Shown in pieces: positions 44,004-53,786 of a stretch of DNA of 64,000 nucleotides; within the stretch, counting starts at the first letter, position 1, and every line of letters starts with the position of its first letter. The DNA is taken from positions 3,286,001 through 3,350,000 of the forward strand of contig NZ_CP046600.1 of assembly GCF_018278905.1 (NCBI RefSeq). The letters run 5' to 3'. The notes beneath the pieces were generated by a model. That model was not told where the DNA came from. It saw nothing but the letters and a program-made list of their open reading frames with translations, and ran no database searches. The DNA comes from Mycobacterium spongiae (lineage in GTDB: Bacteria > Actinomycetota > Actinomycetes > Mycobacteriales > Mycobacteriaceae). Position numbers and translations under genes: made by a program.

Positions 44004-45136
44004 AGAAGCACGGCGAGGCGGTCCACCAGGATGTCCCAACGCCAACGATCGATCACCCATTCTCGACCGGCGGCGCCCATCGCCGCCGCCCGGTCGCGAT
44101 CGGTCAGCAACTCGATGACGGCCTCGCCGACCCTGTCGACCGAGTTGCCATCGACCACTAGCCCAGTTTTGTTGTGCTGCACAGTTTCCGGCGCCCCGCC
44201 CGATTCTCCGGCGATTACTGGCACACCGGTGGCTGAGGCCTCGAGAAACACGATCCCCAGGCCCTCGACGTCCATTCCAGCGCCGCGGGTACGGCACGGC
44301 ATCGCGAACACATCGGCCAACGCATGGTGCGCGGGCAGTTCCGCGGCTGCCACCCCGCCGGTGAACGTCACGTCGTCGTCCACACCCTGTTCCTTGGCTA
44401 GCTTGCGCAGGGCCTCAAGGTAAGGACCGCCCCCGACGACCACCAACGCAGCGCCATCGACCCGACTCCGAACCGACCGCCAGGCCTTGACCAGCGTGTC
44501 CTGGCCCTTGCGCGGGACAAGCCGCGAAAGGCACACCACCGTGGGCCGCTCGCCCAACCCGTAGCGCGCACGCAACTCAGCGCGGGCGGCGGGATCCGGA
44601 CGGAACCGGTCGGTGTCCACGCCGGGCGGTAGGTACTCGAGCGACGCCGCGGGTCCGAAAGCACGCGCGAACCGGGACCGCGTGTACCGGCTCACGAAGG
44701 TCACGATGTCGGTGCCATCGCCGATGCGCCGCAGCACCGACCGAGCGACCGGAAGCATCGACCAGCCCACTTCGTGACCGTGGGTGCTCGCCAGGACTCG
44801 GTTGGCTCCTGCCTGCCTGGCCCGCTGCGCCAGCAGAGCAAGCGGTGCGGCCGCACCGAACCAGACGGTGTCGATATCGTTCTCCGCGATCAGCCGACGC
44901 ATCCTGCGGTCCACCGCGGGAACCGGCAGCATTAGCGTGCCCGGATGCCGGACTACCCGATAGCCGCCAGCTCGGGCCGCCTCGTCAAAGGTTTCCGACC
45001 CCTTCCACGACGGTGCGTACACCGTCACGTTATGCGATCCGGCCTGTGCCAACCTGCCGACGAACTCGCCGAGGTAGGACTGAATGCCGCCGCGCCGCGG
45101 CGGAAAGTCGTTGGTTACCAGCAGGACCCGGCTCAT
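43979..45136 (-). CDS. pimB': GDP-mannose-dependent phosphatidylinositol monomannoside mannosyltransferase PimB'
   Basis: A 385-residue GT-B glycosyltransferase of family GT4, started at MSRVLLVTNDFPPRRGG (the ATG three codons into the open frame). Motifs: GGIQSYLGEF, THGHEVGWSMLP, VVCLSRLVPRKGQDTL (nucleotide binding), and the acidic E-x7-E type GLGIVFLEASATGVPV. It adds the second mannose to PIM1 to form PIM2 on the cytoplasmic side. Its last seven codons and stop lie in a 60-bp tandem repeat. Confidence 0.96.
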   Translation of the reverse strand: MSRVLLVTNDFPPRRGGIQSYLGEFVGRLAQAGSHNVTVYAPSWKGSETFDEAARAGGYRVVRHPGTLMLPVPAVDRRMRRLIAENDIDTVWFGAAAPLALLAQRARQAGANRVLASTHGHEVGWSMLPVARSVLRRIGDGTDIVTFVSRYTRSRFARAFGPAASLEYLPPGVDTDRFRPDPAARAELRARYGLGERPTVVCLSRLVPRKGQDTLVKAWRSVRSRVDGAALVVVGGGPYLEALRKLAKEQGVDDDVTFTGGVAAAELPAHHALADVFAMPCRTRGAGMDVEGLGIVFLEASATGVPVIAGESGGAPETVQHNKTGLVVDGNSVDRVGEAVIELLTDRDRAAAMGAAGREWVIDRWRWDILVDRLAVLLHGDDAGR

Positions 45137-45178
45137 CCGCGTCAATCTAGCGGTTCGGGGTTGCGCAACCAGACTCTG

Positions 45179-46054
45179 CTACCGGGTCAGCCATTGCCGC
45201 CAGTGTGCCAGCAGACCGGCAGCGTCGGTGTCGAGCACCTCGCGGATAGCGACGGACAGCTCGGAGCGTCCCACACCACACGCCGCCAGGTAGAACTGGC
45301 GCAGTTTCGCCGGTCCGTACGTGTCGGCGACGAACCTGGCGAACCACCACGCGCGGTCATAGGCCGACGAGCGTTGCGGCCCGGGAGCATCCAGATCGGC
45401 GTCCGACGGCAGCCGCAGGGCCGCAGGCACCGCAACGGCGCCCGTTCGGATGTTGGCCGGGTACGGTCGGGCCACGAAATCGGCCACCCCCTCGGTCAAC
45501 CAGCGAGGTGCGTCTAGGGCGGTGTCGACACGCGCCGCGTAGTGAAAGACTTCGTGCGCCAACACCATTCGTAGTGCGGTTGAGCTCATGCGCACCGCAC
45601 CGGGCGCGAACACGATTCGCTGGCCGATCGCGACCCGCCGGACAGGATCGACATGCTGGGCAACCGTCACCGCGGCGATATCGTCCCATTGCGACGCCGG
45701 GCCGCCGCCAGCGGCAACACGAAACTCCTGCTCGGTGCCGGCAGCCACCACCGAGATGTCCCGGGACCAATCGACCCCCCAAAAGGCCACCACCGCGCCG
45801 ATCGCCGCGCCGATATTGGTCGCCACGCGTGACAACAGGCGGTCGGTGGCGGGCGGCCCGAGACCGCGCATATGGACGATCCGATCACCGACGACCAACG
45901 AGGTTGCCGGAGCGCTAGCAGCCGCGACGACCACCTGTGCGGATTCTGCTGGTCGATCACGCACCGGCCGCAGCGACACCAGAGCAGCCGCCATCAGCTC
46001 GGCAACAAGAAGAACGAGGAGTAGCCGAGGCCAGCGACGCTGCCCCGAAAACAC
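45179..46054 (-). CDS. Exported HExxH putative zinc peptidase (Rv2189c-like)
   Basis: A 291-residue protein with an N-terminal hydrophobic segment (LLLVLLVAELMAAALVSL), a signal anchor or signal peptide. The central HEVFHYAAR has the zinc-binding HExxH, and WLTEGVADFVAR supplies the downstream Glu seen in gluzincins. The C-terminus has helices including REVLDTDAAGLLAHW. It is predicted to be a membrane-anchored, extracytoplasmic metallopeptidase-like protein. The substrate is unknown. It lies between PimB' and the NlpC/P60 hydrolase on the same strand. Confidence 0.85.
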   Translation of the reverse strand: MFSGQRRWPRLLLVLLVAELMAAALVSLRPVRDRPAESAQVVVAAASAPATSLVVGDRIVHMRGLGPPATDRLLSRVATNIGAAIGAVVAFWGVDWSRDISVVAAGTEQEFRVAAGGGPASQWDDIAAVTVAQHVDPVRRVAIGQRIVFAPGAVRMSSTALRMVLAHEVFHYAARVDTALDAPRWLTEGVADFVARPYPANIRTGAVAVPAALRLPSDADLDAPGPQRSSAYDRAWWFARFVADTYGPAKLRQFYLAACGVGRSELSVAIREVLDTDAAGLLAHWRQWLTR

Positions 46055-46076
46055 CCGCAGCCCCGCCGAAGGAGCG

Positions 46077-47273
46077 TCAGTAGCGACGCGCGTCGTAGAT
46101 CGGGCCGGATGCGGTCATTGGCACCACCCGCACCGGCACGCCGTAGGTAGACGAGTGGACCATGAGACCGTCCCCGATATAGATGCCGGCATGAGACGCG
46201 TCAGAGTAGAAGGTCAGCACGTCGCCAGGCTGCAAATCCGACAGCGACACAGGCTGACCACCATGGGCGAGCGCCTGACTGGAGTGCGGCAGGGCAATAC
46301 CAGCCTGCTGGAAAGCCCACATCACCAACCCCGAGCAGTCGAACCCGCCGGGTGCGGCGCCTCCCCACGCGTACGGCGTTCCAACCTGGGTCAGCGCAGC
46401 CTGCACGACATTCTGGCGATTGCTGCCACCCGGCGGCGTGAAGAACGGCAATCCAGGCATGAGGCCCGACGGGGGAACCCCACCCCCAGGCGCCGGCTCA
46501 CCCGCAGGCAGACCACCGGGCGGCACGGCCTCGGGCGCCGGTGCGCCCGGCGGCGGCGCACCGGGCGCCAACCCTTCGGGTGCGGGCGCCGCCGGACCTG
46601 CCGCGGGCACCTGGCCGGGATCTGCCAGCGCGGTGCGCTGGTCCGGTGTCAACGCGAGGTATTGCGACTTGACGACGGCGATTTGCACCTGCAGCTGGCT
46701 CTGCTTGTTTTGCAAGCTCGCCCGCACCATCGCCGCCCGTTCCGCAGCAGACTTGGCATCGGCCGCCGACTTGGCTGATGCCTTCTCAGCCTTGGCCGCC
46801 CGCTCGCCAGCGGCCCGGAAACTGGCCATCTGCGTAGCCATTTGACGCCCCATCACCCGCTGCACGGTGAGCCGGTCGATCAGCAACTGCGGCGACGGCG
46901 CCGTCAGCATGGCGTGCATGCCGTCGGTGCGACCGCCCATGTACGTGGCGGCCGCGAGCTTGTCGACCGCTGCCTGGAAGGTGACCAGGCGAGCGTTCGC
47001 GGCGTCCAGAGCGGCCTGGTCGTCGGCGAGCTTCTTGTCCGCTGCCTGCTGGGCGGCGAGCTTCTCGTTCAAGTCGAGTTGCGCGCTGTGCATCGCCTCA
47101 GTGGTCTGCTCGGCTTGCCGGGAGAGTTCGTTGAGCTTCGTCAGAGCGTCCTCGGCGGGATCAGCCTGCACACTCGCAGCCAAAAAGCCGGACAACACGG
47201 TGAAACTTGCTAACGTACTGATAGCGGATCGCTTGATCACGCGCGCGATCAGATGCCTACAGTCGAACCTCAA
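46077..47273 (-). CDS. Secreted NlpC/P60 peptidoglycan endopeptidase (Rv2190c-like)
   Basis: A 398-residue protein. N-terminal signal peptide (ending ..AASVQADPAED). Residues ~35-220 form long coiled coils rich in Ala/Gln/Lys. A Pro/Gly-rich linker (~230-280) connects to the NlpC/P60 domain with Cys in GGFDCSGLVMWAFQQAG, His in DASHAGIYIGDG and the following VHSSTYG. It would cleave D-Glu-mDAP stem-peptide bonds. In M. tuberculosis loss of this protein alters cell wall and virulence. The upstream 193 bp contains TTGACA at 47386-47381 but no clear -10. Confidence 0.95.
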   Translation of the reverse strand: MRFDCRHLIARVIKRSAISTLASFTVLSGFLAASVQADPAEDALTKLNELSRQAEQTTEAMHSAQLDLNEKLAAQQAADKKLADDQAALDAANARLVTFQAAVDKLAAATYMGGRTDGMHAMLTAPSPQLLIDRLTVQRVMGRQMATQMASFRAAGERAAKAEKASAKSAADAKSAAERAAMVRASLQNKQSQLQVQIAVVKSQYLALTPDQRTALADPGQVPAAGPAAPAPEGLAPGAPPPGAPAPEAVPPGGLPAGEPAPGGGVPPSGLMPGLPFFTPPGGSNRQNVVQAALTQVGTPYAWGGAAPGGFDCSGLVMWAFQQAGIALPHSSQALAHGGQPVSLSDLQPGDVLTFYSDASHAGIYIGDGLMVHSSTYGVPVRVVPMTASGPIYDARRY

Positions 47274-47466
47274 GATTTGCTTCCTTAAACTGCCATCGGC
47301 GTATGCCGTCGCGCCGGTTTAGGTCTCAAACAGGTTACGAAACGATATCGGTCTTTGTCCAAAGGGGGGAATTAAGAAAATGTCAAGATTTCTGTCATTC
47401 CCTTGAGAGCCCGTAAGAGGACGCAGGACACCGACACGGCGTAGGAGCTTAGCTCGCGCGGCGCCA

Positions 47467-47721
47467 CTATGCGATATCCGACGCGCGGTCGCGGCGGATA
47501 GGCACGAGACGCAACCTCGGGACCAATCCCACGTCGGCGAGTGCCTCCAGTGCGGCTCGTTCGTCACCCAACAACGTTTCCGGCACCCCGAGTAGAACGC
47601 TGACCACGCAATCGCGGCATCCGCGGCCCCGCAGCGCGCAGTCGTCACAATCGATAACGATGGAGTCCCCCGCCTCAGGCGAAGGGCGGCTCCTGCCATC
47701 AGTTCCGGTGGTCTCGGCCAT
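47467..47721 (-). CDS. Small Cys-rich conserved protein
   Basis: An 84-residue protein started at MAETTGTDGRS, preceded by GAGGAGG at 9 bp; a TTG six codons earlier overlaps the ribosome site. A Cys cluster (IDCDDCALRGRGCRDCVVSVLLG) suggests a metal site with CxxC-x6-CxxC spacing. The rest is a Leu/Arg-rich helical tail. Short proteins with this cluster occur in actinobacteria beside cell-wall hydrolase genes, as here. Function unknown. Confidence 0.8.
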   Translation of the reverse strand: MAETTGTDGRSRPSPEAGDSIVIDCDDCALRGRGCRDCVVSVLLGVPETLLGDERAALEALADVGLVPRLRLVPIRRDRASDIA

Positions 47722-47977
47722 GGGGTCAATCCTCCTCAATCAGATCGGTCAAAGCGCTTCCAACGCTCCTCGGCCACGCCCGGCTACGCCTGGGAGCGCG
47801 CGTGGGGCACGCTCGGCGAGGAACGCTGTGGGTCGTACCGAACCGTAGCCACCGGCACCGACATCGGACTCCCCCGGAACTCGCCCGCGAATACCCGTGC
47901 CGACAGATGCGCACCTGACAGCCGCTCTACCCACCCGGCGTGGGACACCGACGGTGTCGGTGATCATCCCTAACGTC

Positions 47978-49909
47978 ATGGCCGTGCACTCGGCCAATGG
48001 GACTCAGCTGAGTTTCGCCGAACTCCAGCCGGCCTGGTTCGCGGCCGCAGGCCCCGAGCCCGATACCGACCCGGAAGTGTCGTTGCGTGAGACCACCTTC
48101 GTGGTAGTCGATCTCGAGACCACGGGCGGACGCACGAAGGGCACTGGGGACGCACTTCCCGACGCCATCACCGAGATCGGGGCGGTCAAGGTGCGCGGCG
48201 GCGTCGTTCTCGGTGAATTCGCGACTCTGGTAGACCCCCAGCGCAGCATTCCGACCCAGATCGTCGCGCTGACCGGCATTACCACAGCCATGGTGTGCAA
48301 CGCCCCAACCATCGAGGTCGTCTTGCCGATGTTTCTCGAATTCGCCGGCACATCGGTACTGGTCGCCCACAACGCGGGGTTCGACATCGGGTTCCTGCGT
48401 GCCGCCGCGCGACACTGCGGCATCACCTGGCCGCGACCGCGGGTCCTGTGCACGGTCCAGTTGGCGCGGCGGGTGCTAAGCCGCGAGGAAGCACCCAGTG
48501 TGCGGCTGGCCGCACTGGCGCGGCTATTCGCCGTCACCACCCAGCCCACCCACCGAGCCCTCGACGATGCTCGCGCCACCGTCGACGTGTTGCACGGGCT
48601 CATCGAACGAGTGGGCAACCAGGGCGTGAATACATACTCCGAGCTGCGCTCTTATCTGCCCGACGTACCCCCCGCACAGCGGCGCAAGCGAGCGCTCGCC
48701 GACGGCCTGCCACACCGTCCGGGGGTCTACCTGTTCCGGGGACCATCGGGCGAAGTGCTTTATGTCGGTACTGCGGTCGATCTCTGGCGGCGGGTGGGCC
48801 AGTACTTCAACGGGACCGATACCCGGGCTCGAATGAAGGAGATGGTCGCCCTGGCCACCAGGGTCGACCACGTCGAATGCGCGCATGCGCTCGAAGCCGG
48901 AGTACGAGAGCTGCGGATGCTGGCCGCGCATGCCCCGCCATACAACCGTCGATCGAGGTTTCCGCACCGCTGGTGGTGGGTGACCTTGACCGACGAACCG
49001 TTTCCGCGCCTGTCGGTGGTCCGTGCTCCGCGACACGACCGCGTCGTCGGCCCATTTCGGTCGCGCGCAGACGCGACCCAGACGGCAACCCTGTTCGCGC
49101 GGTTCTCCGGAGTCCGAACGTGCACCACCCGGCTGGCGCGTTCCGCCCGGCACGGACCAGCCTGCCCCGAGCTCGAGGTCTCACCCTGCCCGGCCACACG
49201 CGATGTGACGGCCACCCAATACGCGGCGGCGGTGCAGCGCGCCGCGGCATTGATCGACGGGCTGGACAACACCGCGCTGGCCGCCGCCGTCGATCATGTC
49301 GCGGCGCTCGCCGAACGCTGTCGATACGAGAGCGCTGCCCGGCTGCGTGACCACATCGCCACTGCTGTCGAGGTGCTGTGGCGCGGCCAACGATTGCGCG
49401 CGCTGGCCAAGCTGCCCGAGCTGATCGCAGCGCTGCCGGACGGTCCCCCTGGACAAGGGGGCTACCAGCTCGCCGTCATCCGGCACGGCCAACTTGCGGC
49501 AGCCGGTACCGCCCGCCGCGGGGTGCCACCGATGCCTGTGGTCGATGCAATCCACGCCAGCGCTCAGACGATCGTGCCCGCGTCGGCCCCTCTGGGCGGT
49601 GCGCTGGTCGAGGAGACCGGACTCATCGCTCGCTGGCTGGCTGGACCAGGAGTGCGCATCGTCCGGGTCGCCGACCATGCCACGGGGTGGACCTCACCGT
49701 TGCGGTCGGCCGGCCCCTGGACTGCCTGGGCGGCTGCGGCGCGGTCGGCACGATTGGCTGCCGAGCAGATCGACGGTGCGGCCTCAGAGCTGCTGACTGA
49801 ACCGAATCCAGCGCGCGAGCAGTTGTTCGGCGGCACCGGTGTCAATCGCCGCGCTGGCTCGCCGCAGCCCGTCCTTCCACGCCGGGCGCCATTCAGCGCG
49901 GCCGGATAA
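47978..49909 (+). CDS. DnaQ-like exonuclease / GIY-YIG (UvrC-type) fusion (Rv2191-like)
   Basis: About 643 residues from the ATG at 47978 ([13 protein letters not shown]); GTGs at 47954 and 47897 are alternatives. N-terminal DEDDh exonuclease: [21 protein letters not shown] and [10 protein letters not shown]. Then a GIY-YIG domain like the UvrC/Cho N-terminus ([26 protein letters not shown]). The C-terminal part contains a UvrB/UvrC-like segment. It probably acts in DNA repair as a combined 3' exonuclease and incision enzyme. Its 3' end overlaps trpD by 126 bp on the other strand. Confidence 0.9.
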   Translation: MAVHSANGTQLSFAELQPAWFAAAGPEPDTDPEVSLRETTFVVVDLETTGGRTKGTGDALPDAITEIGAVKVRGGVVLGEFATLVDPQRSIPTQIVALTGITTAMVCNAPTIEVVLPMFLEFAGTSVLVAHNAGFDIGFLRAAARHCGITWPRPRVLCTVQLARRVLSREEAPSVRLAALARLFAVTTQPTHRALDDARATVDVLHGLIERVGNQGVNTYSELRSYLPDVPPAQRRKRALADGLPHRPGVYLFRGPSGEVLYVGTAVDLWRRVGQYFNGTDTRARMKEMVALATRVDHVECAHALEAGVRELRMLAAHAPPYNRRSRFPHRWWWVTLTDEPFPRLSVVRAPRHDRVVGPFRSRADATQTATLFARFSGVRTCTTRLARSARHGPACPELEVSPCPATRDVTATQYAAAVQRAAALIDGLDNTALAAAVDHVAALAERCRYESAARLRDHIATAVEVLWRGQRLRALAKLPELIAALPDGPPGQGGYQLAVIRHGQLAAAGTARRGVPPMPVVDAIHASAQTIVPASAPLGGALVEETGLIARWLAGPGVRIVRVADHATGWTSPLRSAGPWTAWAAAARSARLAAEQIDGAASELLTEPNPAREQLFGGTGVNRRAGSPQPVLPRRAPFSAAG

Positions 49910-50899
49910 CCCCGAGTGCGCCACGATCGCACCGGCGGCGTTCAGCAACACCGCGTCGCGAACCGGGCCTCTGGCACCACCCAGCACGTCCCGCGCAACG
50001 GCCGCGTTGGCTTGGGCGTCACCTCCCCGCAGTTCGTTGAGGTTCGCGCGGCCAAAACCGAATTCGGCGGGATCAAACGTCAATTTGTCCACGGTGCCCG
50101 CCACGACGCGCCAGACCGTGCTCGGGGCGGTCGTGGCCAGCTCGTCGAGCCCGTCGTCACCGTGCACCACCAACACGCTGGACCCGCGCGCCGAAAACAC
50201 TCCGGCCAGCACCTCGGCCAGGTTGGCGAACGAACAGCCGATCAAACCGGCCGGCGGGCGAGCCGGATTAGTCAGCGGCCCAAGAAGATTGAACACGGTG
50301 GGCACCCCGATCTCGCGGCGCACCGCCGATGTGTGCCGATAGGACGGATGAAACTGTGGCGCAAAACAGAAACCGATCCCGACGTCAGCGAGGCTGCGCG
50401 CCACCTGGTCAGATCCCAGGTCGATGCGCACGCCCAGCGCCTCGAGCGTGTCGGCACCGCCGGCCAACGACGACGACGCCCGGTTGCCGTGTTTGACCAC
50501 CGGCACCCCCGCCGCCGCGACCACGATCGCGGCCATCGTGGACAGGTTCACCGTGTTGAGCCCATCGCCGCCAGTACCGACGACGTCGACACTGTCATCA
50601 CGGATCGCATCGAGGGGTAGCGGTCGTGCGTGTCGGAGCATGACATCGGCCAGCTCACCGACCTCGTCCGCGGTCGGCATCTTCATCGTCATCGTCACGG
50701 CAAACGCGGCGATCTGCGCCGGCTTCGCGGCACCGGACATGATCTGGTCCATCGCCCAGGCACCCTGGCCAGGTGCCAGGTCGCGCCCGTCCATCAACCG
50801 ACCCACGATCTGCTTCCAGGAAGACGCCGCCTCAGCCGGGGCCTCCGAAACCCCGCCAGAATCCCCCCGAGGAGCAGAAGCCTCGGACGACAGACCCAC
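49784..50899 (-). CDS. trpD: Anthranilate phosphoribosyltransferase TrpD
   Basis: A 371-residue protein started at a GTG ([16 protein letters not shown]); the open frame extends 95 codons upstream, antisense to ctaE. Motifs: [17 protein letters not shown] (PRPP binding), [21 protein letters not shown] and [13 protein letters not shown], plus [10 protein letters not shown]. It transfers phosphoribose to anthranilate in tryptophan synthesis. It is separated from the rest of the trp genes. Its last 126 bp overlap the convergent exonuclease gene. Confidence 0.96.
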   Translation of the reverse strand: MGLSSEASAPRGDSGGVSEAPAEAASSWKQIVGRLMDGRDLAPGQGAWAMDQIMSGAAKPAQIAAFAVTMTMKMPTADEVGELADVMLRHARPLPLDAIRDDSVDVVGTGGDGLNTVNLSTMAAIVVAAAGVPVVKHGNRASSSLAGGADTLEALGVRIDLGSDQVARSLADVGIGFCFAPQFHPSYRHTSAVRREIGVPTVFNLLGPLTNPARPPAGLIGCSFANLAEVLAGVFSARGSSVLVVHGDDGLDELATTAPSTVWRVVAGTVDKLTFDPAEFGFGRANLNELRGGDAQANAAVARDVLGGARGPVRDAVLLNAAGAIVAHSGLSGRAEWRPAWKDGLRRASAAIDTGAAEQLLARWIRFSQQL

Positions 50900-51038
50900 G
50901 CGCCGATAGTCCCACGAGGGCGAACCGCACCCCAACAGCACCCGGATAGCGGCGTCGATCGGGCGCCAAGGCGACGCGCCGAACAGAATTTGCGCCCCGG
51001 GTAGAGTTCGACAACTACAAAGCGTCATACTTGCGGAT

Positions 51039-51650
51039 GTGACGAGCGCTGTAGGGACCTCGGGCACTGCGATCACGTCGCGCGTGCACTCACTGAATCG
51101 GCCCAACATGGTCAGTGTTGGCACCATCGTCTGGCTCTCCAGCGAGCTGATGTTCTTTGCTGGCCTGTTCGCGATGTATTTCACGGCGCGAGCGCAGGCC
51201 GGCGGGAACTGGCCGCCGCCGCCAACAGAGCTGAATCTCTACCAGGCGGTGCCGGTGACGCTGGTTCTGATCGCGTCCTCGTTCACCTGCCAGATGGGCG
51301 TGTTCGCCGCCGAGCGCGGCGACGTGTTCGGGCTACGCCGCTGGTATGTGGTCACCTTCCTGATGGGGCTGTTCTTCATCCTCGGTCAGGCCTACGAGTA
51401 CTTCAATCTGACCAGTCACGGAACAACGATCCCCGCAAGCGCATACGGCACAGTGTTCTATCTGGCCACCGGCTTCCATGGACTGCACGTCACCGGCGGC
51501 CTTATCGCCTTCATCGTGCTGCTGATCCGCACCGGAATGAGCAAGTTCACGCCCGCGCAAGCCACCGCCACCATCGTTGTCTCGTACTACTGGCATTTCG
51601 TCGACATCGTGTGGATCGCGTTGTTCGCCGTGATCTATTTCATCCGATGA
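51039..51650 (+). CDS. ctaE: Cytochrome aa3 oxidase subunit III CtaE
   Basis: A 203-residue protein with a GTG start and five membrane helices ([93 protein letters not shown]). The HGLHVTGG and WHFVDIVW motifs are standard for COX3. It stabilises subunit I. It leads the ctaE-qcrC-qcrA-qcrB operon of the bcc-aa3 supercomplex. Confidence 0.97.
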   Translation: MTSAVGTSGTAITSRVHSLNRPNMVSVGTIVWLSSELMFFAGLFAMYFTARAQAGGNWPPPPTELNLYQAVPVTLVLIASSFTCQMGVFAAERGDVFGLRRWYVVTFLMGLFFILGQAYEYFNLTSHGTTIPASAYGTVFYLATGFHGLHVTGGLIAFIVLLIRTGMSKFTPAQATATIVVSYYWHFVDIVWIALFAVIYFIR

Positions 51651-51708
51651 GCCGACTCCCCCGAACCAGCCCGAACAGGACCCAACAGGAATCGACAGGA
51701 GTGCTCGG

Positions 51709-52584
51709 TTGAAGAAACTGGGGTTTGCTCGATCAGGTGGCGGTACCACGCCCGGTGGCGATCAGAAACAACGCCGACTGGGAGCTCGCGCCAAACGCCG
51801 CCTTCGGCGTCGCCTGTCGGGGGGGCTACTGCTGCTGATAGCGCTCACCATCGCCGGCGGGCTTGCAGCAGTTCTCACCCCGACGCCGCAGGTCGCGGTC
51901 GCCGACGAATCTGGCTCGGCGATGCTGCGCACTGGCAAGCAGCTGTTCGACACCTCCTGCGTGTCCTGCCACGGCGCCAACTTGCAGGGCGTACCCGACC
52001 ACGGACCCAGCCTGATCGGCGTCGGTGAGGCTGCCGTCTACTTCCAAGTGTCGACCGGCCGCATGCCCGCCATGCGTGGCGAGGCTCAGGCGCCGCGCAA
52101 AGACCCAATCTTCGACGAGGCGCAGACCGACGCGCTCGGGGCCTACGTGCAGGCCAATGGCGGCGGCCCGGCGGTGGTGCGCAACCCCGACGGCAGCATT
52201 GCGATGGAATCGCTACGCGGCGACGACCTCGGCCGCGGCGGCGACTTGTTCCGGCTCAACTGCTCGTCGTGCCACAACTTCACCGGCAAGGGTGGGGCCT
52301 TGTCGTCGGGCAAGTACGCGCCCGACCTCAGGCCGGCCAATGAGCAGCAAATCCTCGCCGCGATGTTGACCGGCCCACAGAACATGCCGAGGTTCTCCGA
52401 CCGCCAGCTCTCGTTCGAGGCCAAGAAAGACATCATCGCCTACGTGCGCACCATTACCGAACCGCGACAGCCAGGGGGTTACGGCCTCGGCGGATTCGGG
52501 CCTGCGCCTGAGGGCATGGTTGCGTGGATTATCGGGATGGTTGCCGCCATCGGGCTGGCTCTGTGGATTGGGGCGCGATCATGA
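51709..52584 (+). CDS. qcrC: Cytochrome bcc complex dihaem cytochrome c subunit QcrC
   Basis: A 291-residue protein with a TTG start, AGGAG 8 bp upstream. The N-terminus is basic, then a membrane helix ([16 protein letters not shown]). Two haem c motifs: CVSCH and CSSCH. A C-terminal membrane helix ([19 protein letters not shown]) ends the protein. The dihaem subunit passes electrons directly from the Rieske centre to cytochrome aa3, bypassing soluble cytochrome c. Stop overlaps the qcrA start (ATGA). Confidence 0.97.
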   Translation: MKKLGFARSGGGTTPGGDQKQRRLGARAKRRLRRRLSGGLLLLIALTIAGGLAAVLTPTPQVAVADESGSAMLRTGKQLFDTSCVSCHGANLQGVPDHGPSLIGVGEAAVYFQVSTGRMPAMRGEAQAPRKDPIFDEAQTDALGAYVQANGGGPAVVRNPDGSIAMESLRGDDLGRGGDLFRLNCSSCHNFTGKGGALSSGKYAPDLRPANEQQILAAMLTGPQNMPRFSDRQLSFEAKKDIIAYVRTITEPRQPGGYGLGGFGPAPEGMVAWIIGMVAAIGLALWIGARS

Positions 52585-53786
52585 GCGACGGATCTACTCC
52601 GGCGGATGGGGCTCAGGACGGGGCTGGAGCCGTCCCACAAGAACCCGACGAAGCGGCACTGGCCGCGATGTCGAACGAGGAACTCGTCGCGCTGGGCGGT
52701 CGGATGGACGGTGTCGACACCGTCTACAAGGAGCCTCGCTGGCCTGTCGAGAACACCAAGGCCGAAAAGCGCGCCGCGCGCGGTGTTGCGATCTGGCTGA
52801 TGCTCGGTGGCGTGTTCGGGCTGGCGTTGTTGGTGGTCTTCTTGTTCTGGCCATGGGAGTTCGAGCCGGCCAACAGTGACGGCAACTTCGTGTACTCGCT
52901 GACCACCCCGCTCTACGGCCTGACCTTCGGGCTCTCCGTCCTGTCGATCGCAATCGGCGCGGTGCTGTTCCAGAAACGGTTTATCCCAGAAGAGATTTCG
53001 ATCCAAGAGCGCCATGACGGCGCTTCTCGCGAGGTCGACCGCAAGACCGTGGTGGCGAACCTGACAGACGCCTTCGAGGGCTCGACGATCGGACGCCGCA
53101 AGTTGATCGGGCTGTCCTTCGGCATGGGCATGGGCGCCTTCGGCCTCGGTACCTTGGTCGCGTTCATCGGTGGCTTCATCAAGAACCCGTGGAAGCCAGT
53201 CGTCCCCACGGCCGAGGGGAAAAAGGCCGTGCTCTGGACCTCCGGCTGGACCCCCCGCTTCCACGGCGAGACCATCTATCTAGCACGCGCCACGGGCTTG
53301 GAGGGCGGACCGCCGTTCATCAAGATGCGCCCGCAGGACCTCGACGCCGGCGGGATGGAGACCGTCTTTCCGTGGCGGGAGTCCGACGGTGACGGCACCA
53401 CCGTCGAATCGCACGAAAAGCTACAGACCATTGCCATGGGCATCCGCAACCCCGTGATGCTCATCCGGATCAAACCTGCCGACATGGGCCGCGTGGTCAA
53501 GCGCAAGGGCCAGGAGAGCTTCAACTTCGGCGAGTTGTTCGCCTATACAAAGGTCTGCTCGCACTTGGGTTGCCCGTCGTCGCTCTACGAACAGCAGTCC
53601 TATCGGATCCTGTGCCCGTGCCATCAATCCCAGTTCGACGCATTGCATTTCGCCAAGCCGATATTCGGCCCGGCAGCGCGCGCACTGGCCCAACTGCCCA
53701 TCACGATCGACACTGACGGCTATCTGGTCGCCAATGGCGACTTTGTCGAGCCCGTAGGACCGGCATTCTGGGAGCGCACCTCATGA
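52581..53786 (+). CDS. qcrA: Rieske iron-sulfur subunit QcrA
   Basis: A 401-residue protein started at the ATG overlapping the qcrC stop ([13 protein letters not shown]); shorter N-terminus than the ~429 residues I recall for M. tuberculosis. Three membrane helices follow (~80-100, ~115-135, ~180-205), as in actinobacterial QcrA. The Rieske domain has CSHLGC and CPCHQSQFD, binding the 2Fe-2S cluster. It takes electrons from menaquinol at QcrB. Its stop overlaps the first qcrB start. A copy of its 3' end lies at 55446-55592. Confidence 0.97.
   Translation: MSDGSTPADGAQDGAGAVPQEPDEAALAAMSNEELVALGGRMDGVDTVYKEPRWPVENTKAEKRAARGVAIWLMLGGVFGLALLVVFLFWPWEFEPANSDGNFVYSLTTPLYGLTFGLSVLSIAIGAVLFQKRFIPEEISIQERHDGASREVDRKTVVANLTDAFEGSTIGRRKLIGLSFGMGMGAFGLGTLVAFIGGFIKNPWKPVVPTAEGKKAVLWTSGWTPRFHGETIYLARATGLEGGPPFIKMRPQDLDAGGMETVFPWRESDGDGTTVESHEKLQTIAMGIRNPVMLIRIKPADMGRVVKRKGQESFNFGELFAYTKVCSHLGCPSSLYEQQSYRILCPCHQSQFDALHFAKPIFGPAARALAQLPITIDTDGYLVANGDFVEPVGPAFWERTS

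Noticed and set aside
43623..44297. Long antisense open frame running through the 60-bp repeats (224 codons)
   Set aside because: The unit is a multiple of 3, which keeps any frame open. It overlaps fadD15 and pimB' and has no known homology or ribosome site.
47274..47466. c-di-AMP (ydaO-type) riboswitch before the NlpC/P60 gene
   Set aside because: Some actinobacterial cell-wall hydrolase genes have one, but I cannot find the conserved ydaO core sequences in this 193-bp leader.
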